From the NCBI GenBank assembly GCA_030770535.1, contig JASVEC010000015.1, positions 434,001 to 498,000 on the forward strand: 64,000 nt of DNA, in the 5' to 3' direction. The DNA is from Batkoa obscura (Eukaryota; Entomophthoromycota; Entomophthoromycetes; Entomophthorales; Batkoaceae). The first letter of the stretch is position 1. Each line of letters opens with the position of its first letter. Positions 63,378 through 64,000 of the stretch are shown piece after piece. The position numbers and the translations under genes were made by a program. The notes under the pieces are model-generated. The model was not told where the DNA came from and made no database searches. It saw only the letters and a list, made by a program, of their open reading frames with translations.

Positions 63378-64000
63378 ATGAATTATAAAATAGTCTTATA
63401 TTTACAATTAACTTATTTGCAATTAACCATTAGTCAACAGGTAACTCTCCTTCTACTATTATGTAACCACTAACACTTCCTAGACATCAACTGTGATAAA
63501 AGATTTAGCTTCATTAACCAAACCAATTAAAAGTACAATAAATTATTTAAAAAATTGGGACTCAATACTCCCTTCCTTTGAAGAATATATTAAAAAAATC
63601 ACAGATATAACTTCCGATTTTAAAACCAAACCAAACACATCCAAAGAGTCTTCAACAACTGGTGGAGATAAACAAAATATTCATGAATTATATATTGGTT
63701 ATTCGTATAAAGGACCTAAAGATCGATTTAATTATGCATCAAAAGATTGTGCAGCGAATATAATGTCTACGAATCCTTCTTCACGTAATCCAAGTGCTAT
63801 CTTAGACAAGAATAAAGATCGCTATCTATTAGATAAATGCTCCAGTGAAAGATATATAGTTGTAGAATTATGTCAAGAAATAGAAATACAGACTTTATTA
63901 TTAGCTAATTTTGAATTTTTTTCATCTACATTTAAACGATTTGATTTATATGCTTCAGATGCTTACCCACCCCAAAAAGAAGGTTGGTATTTTGCCGGTT
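63378..64000 (+). CDS. SLP1: SLP1/SUCO-like SUN-domain protein (5' part)
   Basis: Runs off the window edge. Two exons are visible, joined at CAG|GTAACTC...TTCCTAG|ACATC. The N-terminus MNYKIVLYLQLTYLQLTISQ is a probable signal peptide, as in Slp1/SUCO (ER membrane proteins with a luminal SUN-like domain, needed for folding or localisation of other membrane proteins). After a spacer of about 70 residues the SUN-like domain begins: RFNYASKDCAANIMSTNPSS, NPSAILDKNKDRYLLDKCSS, RYIVVELCQEIEIQTLLLAN then FEFFSSTFKRFDLYASDAYP. NYAS.DCAA and LANFEFFSS are hallmark strings that separate SLP1/SUCO from nuclear-envelope SUN proteins. The remainder, including the expected transmembrane segment, is outside the window. 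Confidence 0.9.

Overview
The window is very AT-rich nuclear DNA (roughly a quarter G+C by eye) from an intron-rich fungus. Most genes are cut into many short exons by introns of about 45-60 bases with GTA...(T)TAG ends. The fungal assignment rests on an Opi1-type repressor, a Zn2Cys6 (Gal4-type) transcription factor, Slx9, a Wss1-type protease and an SLP1/SUCO protein. Dense introns, Asn-rich proteins, extreme AT content and a Groucho/TLE-like co-repressor fit an early-diverging lineage (Mucoromycota or Zoopagomycota) better than a budding yeast; this placement is inference. The genetic code looks standard: confident genes end on TAA, TAG and TGA.

Layout. 1-760: decayed duplicate of the 5' half of the IPI1/TEX10 gene found intact at 28.7-31.5 kb. 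0.8-9.0 kb: DHFR, PCF11 (minus) and a Groucho/TLE-type WD40 co-repressor. 9.7-20.8 kb: an expansion region with three CaMK-like kinases, two of them partly homogenised by gene conversion, two tandem Tyr/Gly-rich secreted proteins, seven copies of a 107-bp palindromic element and a solo LTR. 20.8-26.3 kb: a Wss1-like SUMO-targeted protease, SLX9, a Ste7/MEK-type MAP kinase kinase and a Zn2Cys6 factor. 26.3-28.7 kb: more palindromic elements. 28.7-31.5 kb: IPI1/TEX10. 31.5-41.7 kb: mostly empty, with two doubtful small ORFs and a trihelix (Myb/SANT-like) protein that has a 5.4-kb empty stretch upstream. 41.7-55.6 kb: a cytochrome P450, a novel small protein, an OAR1-like ketoacyl reductase, an unknown protein, a macro-domain protein with a degenerate active site, a secreted protein and OPI1. 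55.6-63.1 kb: two decayed Asn-rich genes, more palindromic elements and an inverted second copy of the LTR. 63.4 kb to the end: the 5' part of an SLP1/SUCO gene.

The genes do not form one pathway. They cover RNA 3' processing (PCF11), ribosome assembly (SLX9, IPI1), signalling (kinases, MKK), transcription (Groucho, Zn2Cys6, trihelix, OPI1), lipid metabolism (OPI1, OAR1, P450) and DNA-protein crosslink repair (Wss1-like). The most unusual material is the palindromic element family (18 copies seen), the converted kinase pair, the microexon-split metalloprotease motif, the secreted Tyr/Gly pair and the Asn-rich relics whose stops fall where Gln or Trp codons are expected. All exon joins were read by eye from splice-site and protein logic, not from transcripts.
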